DNA of 64,000 nt from Chaetoceros tenuissimus (lineage: Eukaryota > Bacillariophyta > Thalassiosirophyceae > Chaetocerotales > Chaetocerotaceae), in assembly GCA_021927905.1 (NCBI GenBank), contig BLLK01000046.1, forward strand, positions 248,001 through 312,000, given 5' to 3'. The notes beneath the pieces are model-generated. The model was not told where the DNA came from, did not search any database, and saw nothing but the letters and a program-made list of their open reading frames with translations. Both the position numbers and the translations under genes were made by a program. Positions 10,835 through 21,218 of the stretch are shown in pieces. The first letter of the stretch is position 1. Each line of letters begins with the position of its first letter.

Positions 10835-12136
10835 ATGCTTTCAATGACGCCAATCGGATCCATTGAAGGCATCTCATTCTTGCACCTTTGTATTTTGGCA
10901 TTCACAAGCGTCATCACCTTTCTTCCACTTCACCAATTTCTCATCAAACCAATCCTTACACAAAGGAAGAAGGCCAACACAAATCTGGCAAATAATACTA
11001 AGCAATCTAATAGAAGTATCAAAATGGCACCAGCAATGGCAATGCAAGATGAAGCATCTTTCTCAAAAAGTAGTCTTGAAGTAGATACAAAGCCTCAATA
11101 CTTTTCTGGGGGACAATATGAATATGAAGTGTCACCTACCGCTTCCCCTACCAACAGTGAACACATACTCACAGACGGTGAGCTAGAGGGAGAGCTAGTC
11201 GTTACCGAAACAGCAGTACCAGTAACAAAAACAGTATATCTAATTCGTCACGCAGAGTCTGATGAAAACAGAAGGCTATCTGCACTTTCAAAGAGCGTAA
11301 AAGGTCTAACACGGCTGCGTCTACCAAAGAAAGATGATGTCATTGCAAGTATGGAACTCATAAATGTTCCAGCTCAAATAGATTCAGATGTTAGTCCTAA
11401 AGGAAAACAACAGATCGATACTCTAGGAAGGCAGATAGCCAAGGACGACTTTGTTCGCAAAATGGGAATTCAACTAGTTGCACACAGTCCTTTGAAACGC
11501 GCTCGACAAACAAGTGAGGGCATGCTTGGTTGTGTCACAGCTACTCCAAATGTTTCAGTGGAAGAAGATTACAGCTCTGAAGGGAAGCAAGCTGAGTCAG
11601 TTGCACGTATTGTAGAATTGCCAATACTGAAAGAACGCACTCCTGCTGAATGGTTACCAATTCACCATGATGCATTTACCAAAAGAATCACTGACTTTGA
11701 GCAGTGGCTAGCTGAACAGCCTGAAGAAGTAATTGCTATTGTTGGACATAGTCAATACTTCAAGAGTATGCTTGGACTACCCAAGAAGTTCAAAAATTGC
11801 GATGTATGGAGTTTAGAGTTTGATTACACTTTCAAGGCCAACCATAAAAGTGTAAAGGCTGAAATTAACAGTATAGAACGTGCAGAAAAACAAAAGAAAC
11901 TAAAACGAAAGCTTCACAAGGCTTTGAGTACTGCTTCTCCTTTTAGAGACGAAACTGAAACCAGAAGTAACGAAGATTCTGATAGAGTTGATTCTTCCAA
12001 CCATGACAGTGAGGTCTTTGAAACTGCCAATGAGATTTATGAAATTGATGGTGTTCGAGTAGATGATTTGGAGTTACCAAGAGGTTGGAGAAATTTGAAA
12101 CGTCACTACACATATGATCCTTCCATGGAAGAATAG
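10835..12136 (+). CDS. Membrane-anchored histidine phosphatase (phosphoglycerate-mutase-like)
   Basis: Single exon, 433 aa, ATG at 10835. A histidine phosphatase core starts near residue 134 with the phosphohistidine loop VYLIRHAESDENRR; the second half has AHSPLKRARQTSEG (substrate-pocket Arg) and the second catalytic His in IAIVGHSQYFKSMLG. The fungal and algal members nearest to this pattern are annotated only as phosphoglycerate-mutase-like phosphatases, and the substrate cannot be told. Residues 12-40 form a hydrophobic segment that is probably a signal anchor, followed by a basic stretch and a Ser/Thr/acidic linker. The C-terminal 100 residues are charged (KKLKRKLHKALSTASPF onward). It shares its upstream region with adhE; a functional link is unproven. 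Confidence 0.85.
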   Translation: MLSMTPIGSIEGISFLHLCILAFTSVITFLPLHQFLIKPILTQRKKANTNLANNTKQSNRSIKMAPAMAMQDEASFSKSSLEVDTKPQYFSGGQYEYEVSPTASPTNSEHILTDGELEGELVVTETAVPVTKTVYLIRHAESDENRRLSALSKSVKGLTRLRLPKKDDVIASMELINVPAQIDSDVSPKGKQQIDTLGRQIAKDDFVRKMGIQLVAHSPLKRARQTSEGMLGCVTATPNVSVEEDYSSEGKQAESVARIVELPILKERTPAEWLPIHHDAFTKRITDFEQWLAEQPEEVIAIVGHSQYFKSMLGLPKKFKNCDVWSLEFDYTFKANHKSVKAEINSIERAEKQKKLKRKLHKALSTASPFRDETETRSNEDSDRVDSSNHDSEVFETANEIYEIDGVRVDDLELPRGWRNLKRHYTYDPSMEE

Positions 12137-12252
12137 GAAATTATCGAGTTAATATTAAGACTAAGTATATGTACACACAATGAACTTGATTTGGGATTAA
12201 CTTATTTTGCTATCTTTCATCCATAGTCTACCTGGAAAAAGTTTCCGACCTC

Positions 12253-12633
12253 TCAAGGTGCCAAGGAATTGTTTAACAGAGCAAAGATGTTGTTTCGTAG
12301 AGTTGCGACTTCATCATCTTCAAGATGTTTATGATCACATGTTTTCAAATGCTTTACTAGAGCGGTCATGGATGCTACTTTATCAACCATCAACTCTGTT
12401 TGTTCTTCAAACCTGTTCAAAAGTGCTTCACGTTCATCAAGATCGCAGTTGTCATAATATGAACAGATATCAGCAGCATTTTCCAGGCACATTATATCCA
12501 TATTACTCATAATCTCTCTTGAATAGAGTTTGGTACTGCTTGGTACGACCAATTGCCTTGTCAATAGAGAGAATGATACCACATTCTGAAGTGAAAGCAG
12601 AAGTATCATACAGATGAAGATGAATGGTTTCAT
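12253..12633 (-). CDS. Small secreted or organelle-targeted protein, unknown function
   Basis: 126 aa from the ATG at 12633. An upstream in-frame non-ATG extension was not used because the signal peptide begins at this Met: MKPFIFICMILLLSLQNVVSFSLLTR. The hydrophobic core followed by a cleavage-like VVSFS could be a secretory signal, or the signal part of a plastid presequence with Phe at +1. The mature part is acidic and helical, with four Cys (CLENAADICSYYDNCD and a later TCDHKH). I do not recognise the family. It converges with the phosphatase gene, whose stop is 116 bp away. Confidence 0.6.
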   Translation of the reverse strand: MKPFIFICMILLLSLQNVVSFSLLTRQLVVPSSTKLYSREIMSNMDIMCLENAADICSYYDNCDLDEREALLNRFEEQTELMVDKVASMTALVKHLKTCDHKHLEDDEVATLRNNIFALLNNSLAP

Positions 12634-12956
12634 GTTTTTGTCTCTCGAGAAAAGTTCTTGTTTTATAATGCGTAAAGGACTGAGTAGACCATAAATCAAT
12701 TCTTTCTGTATACCACCAACGTGAAATAAATACGTGTTGATGTGATTGCTTCACTTGCTGAAGATTCTTTGGTGATTGTGTTCATAACTGATTGAATTTG
12801 CATCTGGAAAAAGCTTTGGAGAAAGTGACGGCATTTTCAATAGAATTTTTGACACCTTCGATGATGCGATCGACCTTCAACATCCGACCCAACCCGAGGA
12901 GGTTTGAGTCCTGTTTTGATGAACAAAAGCATACCTTGCGAGAAACTTGTTTTCTT
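12634..12956. other. Intergenic region with weak coding-like signal
   Basis: Between the small secreted protein and the 3' end of the TrmO gene, both on the minus strand. The minus strand holds a short open stretch (from about 12890 down to 12787, with LLGLGRMLKVDRIIEGVKN) preceded by a possible donor and acceptor, but it could not be joined in frame to the TrmO gene. Probably promoter and 3' UTR. Confidence 0.35.
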
Positions 12957-14283
12957 CTACTCGAAATCGTAAGTTGTACCATCCCGAAGTAGATATAAAT
13001 CAGATAAGACTCCTTCACGAACAGGAAATTTCCACAATAAATTTTTAATTCCTCTTTTCAATGCGTGTGCTTCTGCTTTTCTTCTCATTCCTAAACTATG
13101 TTGATAACTTCCCGGCTGCGCAGTGACGTCACCTTCATCAAGAAGAACTTTTTTGATGTATGCAACCTTGTCAATTCCTACAGAAAAGTTTACACGAAGT
13201 TGACAAAATGTAATCTCAAATGTGGAACTATCCAAGGTAGCATTCCCTCTTCCTTCATGCTGTGAACGAGGATCTTGGGCTACGATCTCAGTGATAGCTT
13301 TGATCACTTCTTCGTCATATTTATGATTGTCTTTCTTTTTCTTGGCTGGATATAAAGGAGCTAAAATGCCCCTTTTCTGGTATGTTTGAACACTTTCTTT
13401 CGCTTCCTCTTTCCACTCAACTTTCGATAGTTCATCATCCTGTCCGACCCATGAAGGAGCTCTCAACTCGTTGGTTGGTACAACATCCCAAGGTAAATAA
13501 GGTTTGACATCATAGACTGGGGTTCCATCGACTAAGTCCAGCCCTTTTAACTTCAATACAGTCTTTTTCTTAACTTTTTTGTTTTCTCCAACAAAGCTTA
13601 CGGTCGTCACTTCTTCAATTTTTGCAATAGAAATACCAATATTGTTTGGACGATGTGGTGATCGAGTAGCGAAAACACCCACTTTCTTCCCATTAGCCCT
13701 CGGTGGTTTGATCTTCGATGCGGTAAATTGAACAGACGATTTTTTCTGTTTTCCTTTTTGTCTAATAATATTCTTATCCTTGCCTTTCCCTATCGGATTC
13801 AGATGAAACTGAAAGATTATATAAACGTGCGAGTATTGTTCTAAATCATCAAAACATTCTTTTGATATTCCATCGTGGAGTGTCAAAATAGATCTTGAAT
13901 TCATTGCCAGTAATCCTTGACGTGGTGTTCCTGTGAAGGTTTCATTTGAGTTCTTACTGTAGAGATGGTACGTACGATTATAAAATGCTCATTTTGAAAT
14001 ACTTACCTGCTCTCTGAGGATATGGAGATGTAATGACACCGATTTCTCGCATCACGTAATCTTCAGGATAAGTCTCATCTAACTTTGACGTGATACTCGT
14101 GCAAGCTGATTCTCCTTCTTTCGGAGCAGATTGTTGTTGCTGCCTGAATTCTTTGTTCTGCTTTCTCAATTTCTTGAGATGTGTTTTGAGCTCACTGTTT
14201 TTCAGATACGTCAGATATGCAAACACTGTAGCCCCCAAAAGAATCAGGTCAGATGACTTTGAAGGTATTCTAGTTTGTTCCAT
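12957..14283 (-). CDS. TRMO: TrmO/TsaA-type tRNA (t6A37) N6-methyltransferase homologue
   Basis: Minus-strand exons 14283-14007 and 13930-12957 (416 aa), joined in phase 1 inside a Gly codon. TrmO methylates N6-threonylcarbamoyladenosine at position 37 of certain tRNAs using S-adenosylmethionine. The joined sequence gives the YaeB/TsaA domain: REIGVITSPYPQRAGTPRQG, a YSHVYIIFQFHLN strand, the SAM-site motif VGVFATRSPHRPNNIGIS, and LKGLDLVDGTPVYDVKPYLPW. The C-terminal part (about residues 270-416) resembles the extension of eukaryotic TRMO, with DPRS and a final strand. The N-terminus has a hydrophobic segment (DLILLGATVFAYLTYL) and then a Lys/Gln-rich helix, so this copy may be membrane-tethered or organelle-targeted, which is unusual for the family. 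Family call is firm, localisation is not. Confidence 0.88.
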
Positions 14284-14617
14284 AACTTCTGTCAGTGAGA
14301 AATAGAGTTTATAGTGTAGATAGGTGAATTGAGTGTTTCCAATTCAGCAGCGGTGAAGGGTAAGGAAAGTATTAGTAGTAAAAATGAATGGTTGGAGATC
14401 ATGAGACAAAGATGAACATGGATGAATGAGTGTCAAGTCATTTTCGGACAATTATTGACATCTGACATCCACAATGACTCTTGGATACACTTCTTTTTCC
14501 TTTTCTCGTTGCCCTCTCTTCCTGACGAAATCTATTTCATTCTTTACATATACAACTGTATAATATACGGTCTCCACCACCCATTTATATTAGAGATCTA
14601 TTTTGCATGAAGAGAAT
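14284..14617. promoter_or_regulatory. Divergent promoter region, TrmO / QSOX copy 2
   Basis: 334 bp between divergent starts. AT-rich with pyrimidine runs near 14490-14520. No motif recognised; both promoters must lie here by position. Confidence 0.4.
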
Positions 14618-16727
14618 ATGCGAAATAAAGCAAGACTAATATTATCAATATGGCAATGTCTGTGGCTTTATCGAGGTATTGTTCACGCCAGAGAAGCAGA
14701 TGATAGACAGAACTACCTTTTTGCACATGATCCAGATGCTGCAAATTTAATTCAGGAGTACAAAGTAGATTTAGGAAATATTGATGAATACTTTGAGTCC
14801 TCCGGACAGGAAATGCCAGATGAGGAAATACACCGAATCCCCTCTTTCCTAACCTCCAACTATGAGTTTGATAGAGTAGTGAACTTTTATAGTCCCTGGT
14901 GTGGTAAGTTGCATTTCCTTCTTTTCACTATTACAGTAAATATTTATCGAATTAACAATATAGTTATTGTTATCCACTGCAGCACATTGTCAAAAGGTGA
15001 GTTCTAGAAAAGTATTTAGTTCAAAAATGACTTCATACATCTCGTCCCTGACTCTCATGTACCCAAATCACAAATAATCCTCATACGTAGTTCAAAACTA
15101 GATATATTGACGTGGCTAAGCAATTTGCAGAAGGAAAAAATGAACAATTGAAAAGTATTGAATTTCATGCTGTGTCATGTAGTTCGCATCATTGGCTTTG
15201 TAAAGCAAGTGCTATCCAAGGGTATCCTATTGTTCGAATGTATAAAAAAGGGTCTGTAGATTTTCAAGAAGCAAAGAGATTTTCTCCAAGTGCTGTTGCA
15301 TCGGCATACGGTGTAAAACTCAAGAGAGAATATGATGCCGAAAGCCAAGAATTTGTAGATGAAGAACTTCGACACTATGACGAGGATGTATATGATGTAC
15401 TGGGTGCTGCGTAAGTCCATCTTTGTGGTTACTTGCCAAATTTCACTAGGATTGACGAGCAAATTAATTTTTAACCATCAACTACTTCGATAGGATGGAT
15501 GCATATAGACGAACAAAGAAAGATGTTTTCCATGATGCCACTGTTTCCCTCCTTTTTGCGTTACAATTCGATGTAAATGTTGAAGAAAGCGCCGGTGATG
15601 GCCCTGATCGGCAAGCTAGAATCAACACATTCTCAGAATGGATTGATATGCTTCGTAAGTGTGGTGTCTTTGACAGTCTTTTTTACACTTTTTAGATTAT
15701 ATTCTGCTCACTATATCTCTGATGACTCTAACCCTAAATAGGGTGGACGCTACCATCATCTTGGAAGTTGAATACACTAATTAAGGAGGTCCATAATAAC
15801 TTTGACAAGATGACCAATGATGATATTGCAAAATCTGTAGAAAATAATAAGGATGTCGTTCTGAATGATCCTAATGTGTTGTGGTCCAATAGCTGTCAAA
15901 GAAGAAGCAGAAAAAGTGAAGGTTACACATGTGGTATATGGGCTATGTTGCATATTATATCTATTGGTGTAGCGGAGCAACATCATCATGTGATTGGTGA
16001 TACTAGTAGCGTGACCACTGAAATGGCTGCAGTAACTATTCACGATTATATAAATAGTTTTCTTGGTTGCAAAATTTGCAAGATCAATTTCAATAAACTC
16101 TACAAGAAATCATGTGGTAAAGACGAACGTGGATGCAAACGATTTGCCAAAGACAAGCACAAAGGAAGACGCGTAGATCCACGCAAGAATCCCAATCTTG
16201 ATTATTGGAGAGATTTTGCTCTTTGGATTTGGGAGCTTCATAATTCTATAAATCTTGAGGTCCTGAGAGAAAGGAAGAAAATTGATGGCGAAGAACCAAG
16301 TTCAGAGGAGATTCAAAGCGCAATCTACCCTTCCGTTAAAGCTTGTCCCAATTGTCGAATTCGCAATGGACAATGGGATAAAGATGCTGTTTATAACTAC
16401 CTCAAATCTGTTTACTGGCCAGAGGGAGTACATAACTTCAAATATGTAGTCTTGAAAAGCAAGAAGGAAGATCTTAAGATTCGCAAACCTCGGCATGCCC
16501 TTTCTCAAGAAGGCAGATGGCAAATATTGGGAGTATTGCTTACGTTGATGTTTACCATAGCTAGTCAGTACTACAAGAACAGCAAGAAGAAGGCAGAAAA
16601 GAGAAAACGGTCTCAATCTTCTAAACGAAAGAAGACAAATGCCTCCAAAAAAGCCATCCGACCAGTTTCAATGAGTACAGGTAATAGTAGAACCTCAGCT
16701 AGATTACGCACAAGCAGGTACATTTAG
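14618..16727 (+). CDS. Quiescin-type sulfhydryl oxidase, copy 2 (14-nt microexon)
   Basis: Five exons: 14618-14903, 14983-14996, 15091-15410, 15494-15654, 15742-16727 (588 aa). Exon 2 is only 14 nt and encodes most of AHCQK, so the thioredoxin site W-CAHC is assembled from two exons. The N-terminus from the ATG at 14618 is a signal peptide (ARLILSIWQCLWLYRGIVHA). The Erv/ALR part has YTCGIWAMLHIISIGV, the proximal disulfide FLGCKICKINF, and a C-terminal CPNC. A membrane segment (ILGVLLTLMFTIASQYY) precedes a long Lys/Arg/Ser-rich tail. Role as for copy 1: lumenal disulfide formation, FAD-dependent. The frame is kept through all four joins (phases 1, 0, 2, 1). Tail-to-tail with copy 3, 153 bp apart. 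Confidence 0.86.
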
Positions 16728-16880
16728 TCATGATTTATAAAATAAAAGTCGAAAATTATTTGTGACTATACAATCTGTATCCTAACGGGTTTTGTTGTCA
16801 CTAAGCAGATGAGTAAATGAAGAGCATTTTCTATAAGAATATATTACATGAATCTATTCTCATGGACAAAAAGCCCCTTG

Positions 16881-18692
16881 TTACTTACTCTTTTGCAGCC
16901 TGACTTTGTTTCTTTTGCGCCGTCTTCTTATATAGTATGTCAGTAACATTACACAGAGAAGTCCAAGAAAGGCAAGAGTCTTGACTTTAAAAATGCCGCT
17001 TGATACTTTCGTTCTCTCATTACTAGCCTTGTTTCCATACGAAGGTTCGAATATGTTCATTTTACTGTCTTTTGACTGCATTCTTGCTTGTGGGATTTTC
17101 TTCACTTCTAAATCACTATTATCTAGTAGATCATTTGGCCAATAATACGAGCGCAAGTATTTGTACACTTCTTCTTCATCCCATTCCCCACCGCCTCGCC
17201 AACACTGTGGACATGACTTAGTTGATGGCCAGCGTGCCTTTTGCTCCTCGTCAAAAGTAGCCTTTGGAAGTCCATTTTCCATCCGACTTTCGTTCATAAG
17301 CCTGACATTGACATCATTATGAGTTTCCCAGAGCCAAAGAGGTAGCTGTTTCCAAGTCTTAATTGCATCTTCAGATACATTTTTACTCAATCTATCACAT
17401 CTTTGGAATTGACATGCTTCGTACATGGCAATGAAATTTTTTCTACATTCGTCACAGGTAAAGTAATTTTCAATGTAATCTCGGATCGTATCTGCAGCGT
17501 CTAATGTGGATACTCTGGCATGTTCCGATGCTATATTCCACTGTACAATGCCAACTGTAACGATATGAAATAATTCCCAAAGTCCGCAAGTATAACCTGC
17601 GCCATTAACTCCCTTTGAACAATTTTGGCTCCATGATGAAACATTCTTTTTGGATACAAACTTCAGCATTTTTTCTTCAGACTGGATAACCCCATCAAAA
17701 TGATGGAGCAGTAACATAACATCATCCTTAACTCCCCTCATTGACACTGGAATACTTTTATTCAGAAGATCAAGCCACTTTTGAAAAGCATGTGCTTGGG
17801 TATTTCTCAATTTATCGTTCGTGAGAAAAATGCTGTTTCGTACTGCAAAATCAAAACTCAAAGTTGCATCATTAGAGACGTCCTTGATGTTACTTCCAAC
17901 TGCAGACGAAAACACTAGCTCATTATTCCCTATTGATTTCGATATACCATTGTCTTTACCAGACATTTTTTTCACTGACTTGATATCTTCCTTTGATAAT
18001 CCCAGGTGATCTTTTAGAATTGTCTCCCCTTTCACGTTATGCGGAAGTACTTCTCCTTCACTGCTTCCAGCTTTGAAGAACTTCACTGTGGGATAACCTT
18101 TAATTTTTTGATCTTTACAAATATTCCCGTGTACAGGACACGGAACTGCATAAAATTTTACATCTGGCTTTACAGAAATTATTTCTCTTGCCAAGGCAAT
18201 ATACTTTGGCTTGTAATGCCTAAAAAATGTTATCATGAGCTATCATTTAAAAATACCAAAGTTGTGTTCCAAGAAAAGCATGATACTTACTGACAATGCC
18301 TATAAAACAAATTCGATGAGCTATATTCAATATAAAGTAAATACATGTAAAGAGATTTTTAAAACGTACCCACACCAGGCAGCGTAAAACTCCACTATTC
18401 GGTCGCCTTCCTCTTTTGCATCCGATAAAAAGTGAGGATGAGAAATTCGCTCAGTATAAGCAGAATCAGATTCGCCAACATTTCTATCAGGCTTGACATA
18501 ATCTATAATAGGTTCAACATCAGCTTTCTTCTCTTTTCCTGTCCCATCTGGAGTGTATAAGTAAAAGCTACTTCCTCCTGACGCTTCAACTGTAAATTTG
18601 ATGAGGAAAATGAAAAGGCTTAGTAGAAACAACAGTGAGAAGACCATGACGAGTGTAGGAAAAATTTTCAACCTTGCCCTTTCTTCTTTCAT
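16881..18692 (-). CDS. Quiescin-type sulfhydryl oxidase, copy 3 (9-nt microexon)
   Basis: Minus-strand exons 18692-18370, 18299-18291 and 18219-16881 (556 aa). The middle exon is 9 nt (GCATTGTCA); with its neighbours it rebuilds the PDI-like active site AAW-CGHCQHYKPKY. Introns are 70 and 71 bp with GT-AG ends (donors GTACGT and GTAAGT). N-terminal residues 8-34 form a signal anchor (PTLVMVFSLLFLLSLFIF). Erv/ALR features: YTCGLWELFHIVTVGI, proximal disulfide YFTCDECRKNF, CPQC near the end, then a membrane segment (LAFLGLLCVMLLTYYI) and a basic tail. It should act in the secretory lumen to oxidise cysteines. Without the microexon the CxxC would be lost, so correct splicing is needed for activity. 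Confidence 0.87.
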
Positions 18693-19259
18693 GAACTGCT
18701 GATCACAAATGCTTCCGCCCTTGTCTCATCCGTTTTACGAGTATGTCTACAATTCTTTGTTTGTGCAACTATTTCATCCTTTTTGCCTTTTGATGTTGCT
18801 GTTGGGAGCTTTTCTTGCTTGCCGTTCGTGTTGTTGTGGTGCTGAGTTTTCAATGGCTAGCTAGCTAGAGAGGTAAATAGCCATCATCATCATTTTAGAG
18901 CGTCATTGTAGAATTAGGTTGACGGTGTTTTTTATTACTGCGTACCATACCTTACCCAAGTCAATCCAAGTTTCTCTAAGTAAAGTGACATTTATTTTAC
19001 AATTTTTATTTCTTTTTTTCATTTCTAGACTGAGTTCACTGTTTCTTATAAACTTTGACTAGCCTAGTACATAAATCATTCCAATTCCAATTCATTTGCT
19101 GTTTGACTTGGCTGAGTTTGTTCATCAAGTTTGTTCATCATAAAGTAAATTTGTTCAATCAATGGTTGATCTCTATCCATACGAATGCAATGTATCCAAA
19201 ATTACTCATTCCGTAACGAAGATTCTCCTTTGAGCAAATAATGATATTATTCTTCTTAT
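18693..19259. promoter_or_regulatory. Upstream region of QSOX copy 3
   Basis: 567 bp between the QSOX copy 3 start and the 3' end of the next minus-strand gene. It has a GCTAGCTAGCTAG run near 18853 and T-rich tracts near 19000-19020. Nothing else recognised. Confidence 0.4.
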
Positions 19260-20045
19260 TCAAAGAGTAGCAAGAATTGCACTCCTCTTTTGATTATATT
19301 CGTTTTCACTCAACATTCCTTTTACTGCCTCGAGTTCTTGTAAACGTTCGACTGCACTCTTCTGGCCATAGCCAGCACTTGCACCTGTTTCGGCTGCCAA
19401 TGTATCAAATGCGGATGGAGCAACAGGGGTTGCATAGGATGTTTCAACCACTTCAGCTCCCAAAGGGACGGTTGCTGCAGATACCGTATTGTTGATGACA
19501 CATTCGATGTAATATAAAGAACGCTGTACTGGTCTATATCCTCCACTTCTATGTTCGGTGCCGCTATGATACTCAAATGTGGTATAAACTTCTTCGCGGA
19601 GGTGAAAGCTGACTTCATATCTCCTCTCGCTCTCTTCATTGACAACTCTTTGCAGGTCTGCTTTGATGATATTGCTTTGTTCCATGGCCATTTTCGCAGT
19701 ATAGCAACCTACAGCAGCAGGAACGAAGACCATCAAAAGACCTAGCACGATGAAAAGTGGGAAAATGTTGAAACCACCACGTCCGGTTCCAAAAGATATT
19801 CCAATGGTGGCTGCTGCAATTGCAAACATGCCAAATCCGAAGCCGAATGATAGCATCGTCATGCGAAGTACTTTCTTTTTCAAAGCTTCGAATGGCTCAA
19901 GAGCTTTGTTTATTTTGTCACAAAAGGTCGCCCATTCACTGCTAGAATAAATTTGAGCTAAAGGTGAAGGGAGAGATCTATCGACCGTCACTGCGGATGA
20001 GGCATCGCGCTGCCCAAGAATCTCAATTCTAAAGCTGTTGCTCAT
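19260..20045 (-). CDS. Two-TM protein with SHOCT-like tail, paralogue 1
   Basis: 261 aa, single exon, ATG at 20045. Starts MSNSFRIEILGQRD, followed by a conserved SLPSPLAQIYSSSEWATFC block and an amphipathic helix. Two hydrophobic segments at about residues 63-88 and 95-115 form a membrane hairpin. A region with VSFHLREEVYTTFEYHSG and SLYYIECVIN follows. The last 35 residues (ERLQELEAVKGMLSENEYNQ, then KRSAIL) resemble a SHOCT domain, a short oligomerisation motif often found at the end of membrane proteins. Two close paralogues follow at 20433 and 21549-22331 in the same orientation, a tandem array. I know of no function for this family; the SHOCT comparison is from pattern only. Confidence 0.75.
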   Translation of the reverse strand: MSNSFRIEILGQRDASSAVTVDRSLPSPLAQIYSSSEWATFCDKINKALEPFEALKKKVLRMTMLSFGFGFGMFAIAAATIGISFGTGRGGFNIFPLFIVLGLLMVFVPAAVGCYTAKMAMEQSNIIKADLQRVVNEESERRYEVSFHLREEVYTTFEYHSGTEHRSGGYRPVQRSLYYIECVINNTVSAATVPLGAEVVETSYATPVAPSAFDTLAAETGASAGYGQKSAVERLQELEAVKGMLSENEYNQKRSAILATL

Positions 20046-20432
20046 TTTTGTTATGATTTAGATTTGTTTAATTTGATACGATTGTTTTGTGCAGTGGTAT
20101 GGAGTCATCATCAATTACACACCAGAGACACATCATACAAAAATCAACTGTGCAGAACGATCCACAACCCACACAACGGAGCAGTTTCAGTCGCTTGGTT
20201 TCTGTTGTGTTCTCATTTTTGAAGCTTTGGTCGTGAATTGATATTTATACGCTTTTTCGTAGCTATAGAATAGCCACAATGTAAATTATCCGTCATTATT
20301 GGCATCATCATTTTTTTCGAAGGGAGTTTATCATTTTCCTTTCTCATATCAAGTGAAAGCAATCAAAACAGTACTTATTTTACTACTTGCCTATCCATTA
20401 TGCAATAAAATAAACTTAGCAATGTATCATAC
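20046..20432. promoter_or_regulatory. Upstream region of paralogue 1, with block shared with paralogue 3
   Basis: 387 bp. Holds GGTCGTGAATTGA at 20229-20241, then TAGCTAT (20260-20266) and TAGCCAC (20271-20277). The same set, in the same order, lies upstream of paralogue 3 (22462-22497). Shared upstream sequence could be a retained duplication or a common regulatory site. Confidence 0.55.
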
Positions 20433-21218
20433 TCATGTACTATTCTGCGCAAGAATTGAGCTTTTCTTATGATTGTTTTCTTCTTCACTCAACATACCCT
20501 TGACAGTCTCTAGTTCTTGCAATCTTTCGTGTATACTTTTCTGTTTATTGTCAGTATTTGTTCCTTCTTCTAATGCTAATGTATCAAAGGTGGATGGGAC
20601 AACTGCAGTTGCAACAGGTTCAACTTCTGCTCCCATTGGGATAGTACTTGCCGGTAGCACATTGTCTATAACGCACAATATATAATGCAGAGACTTGTTC
20701 ACAGGGATATATCCTCTTCCATATTCACCATCGATATATTCAAATGTGGTGTACACTTCATCTCTGAGGTGAAAGGTGATGTCGGATCTCTTTTCATCCC
20801 GTTCATGTTCATCAATTACTCTCTGTAAGTCTTCTTTGATTGTTACCCTTTCAATCACTGCCATACTGTCAGTATAGATTTGAATAGCAGCTGGAACTAG
20901 GCCCATTAGTACACCCAGCACAATGAAGAGTGGATAAATCTCACCGATTTTCCCGGTCAAATAGGATATTCCAGCAGAAATGGCTGTAATTAGAAGTGTT
21001 CCAACGATCCACCAGATTGAAAATACATTCCTGCGATGTATTTTTTCCTTCAAAGCTGTAAGTGGTTCTAGAGTTTGATCAATCTTATCGCAAAAGGCCA
21101 TCCAGTCATTGCTGGTATAGAAAGGAGCTAAAGGTGAAGGTAAAGCCCTGTCTATGGTCACTGGAAGTGAAGGATCTCTCTGTCCACGTATTTCAATTCT
21201 GAAGCTATTCTTGCCCAT
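20433..21218 (-). CDS. Two-TM protein with SHOCT-like tail, paralogue 2
   Basis: 261 aa, ATG at 21218 (MGKNSFRIEIRGQRDPSL). Same layout as paralogue 1: N-terminal ALPSPLAPFYTSNDWMAFCD block, two membrane segments (VFSIWWIVGTLLITAISAGI and IYPLFIVLGVLMGLVPAAI), a VTIKEDLQRVIDE helix, ITFHLRDEVYTTFEYIDG, SLHYILCVIDN, and a SHOCT-like C-terminus (RLQELETVKGMLSEEENNHK). Intact. The identical length and collinear motifs show duplication from a common ancestor with clear divergence. Function unknown. Confidence 0.75.
   Translation of the reverse strand: MGKNSFRIEIRGQRDPSLPVTIDRALPSPLAPFYTSNDWMAFCDKIDQTLEPLTALKEKIHRRNVFSIWWIVGTLLITAISAGISYLTGKIGEIYPLFIVLGVLMGLVPAAIQIYTDSMAVIERVTIKEDLQRVIDEHERDEKRSDITFHLRDEVYTTFEYIDGEYGRGYIPVNKSLHYILCVIDNVLPASTIPMGAEVEPVATAVVPSTFDTLALEEGTNTDNKQKSIHERLQELETVKGMLSEEENNHKKSSILAQNST

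Noticed and set aside
12782-13018. Minus-strand frame overlapping the end of the TrmO gene
   Set aside because: The later part looks protein-like, but its frame conflicts with the well-supported TrmO C-terminus, and splicing at the GTATGC/AACAG pair does not link it to TrmO.
13120-13140. Full CRE palindrome TGACGTCA
   Set aside because: It lies inside the TrmO coding sequence, so it is probably codon-driven rather than regulatory.
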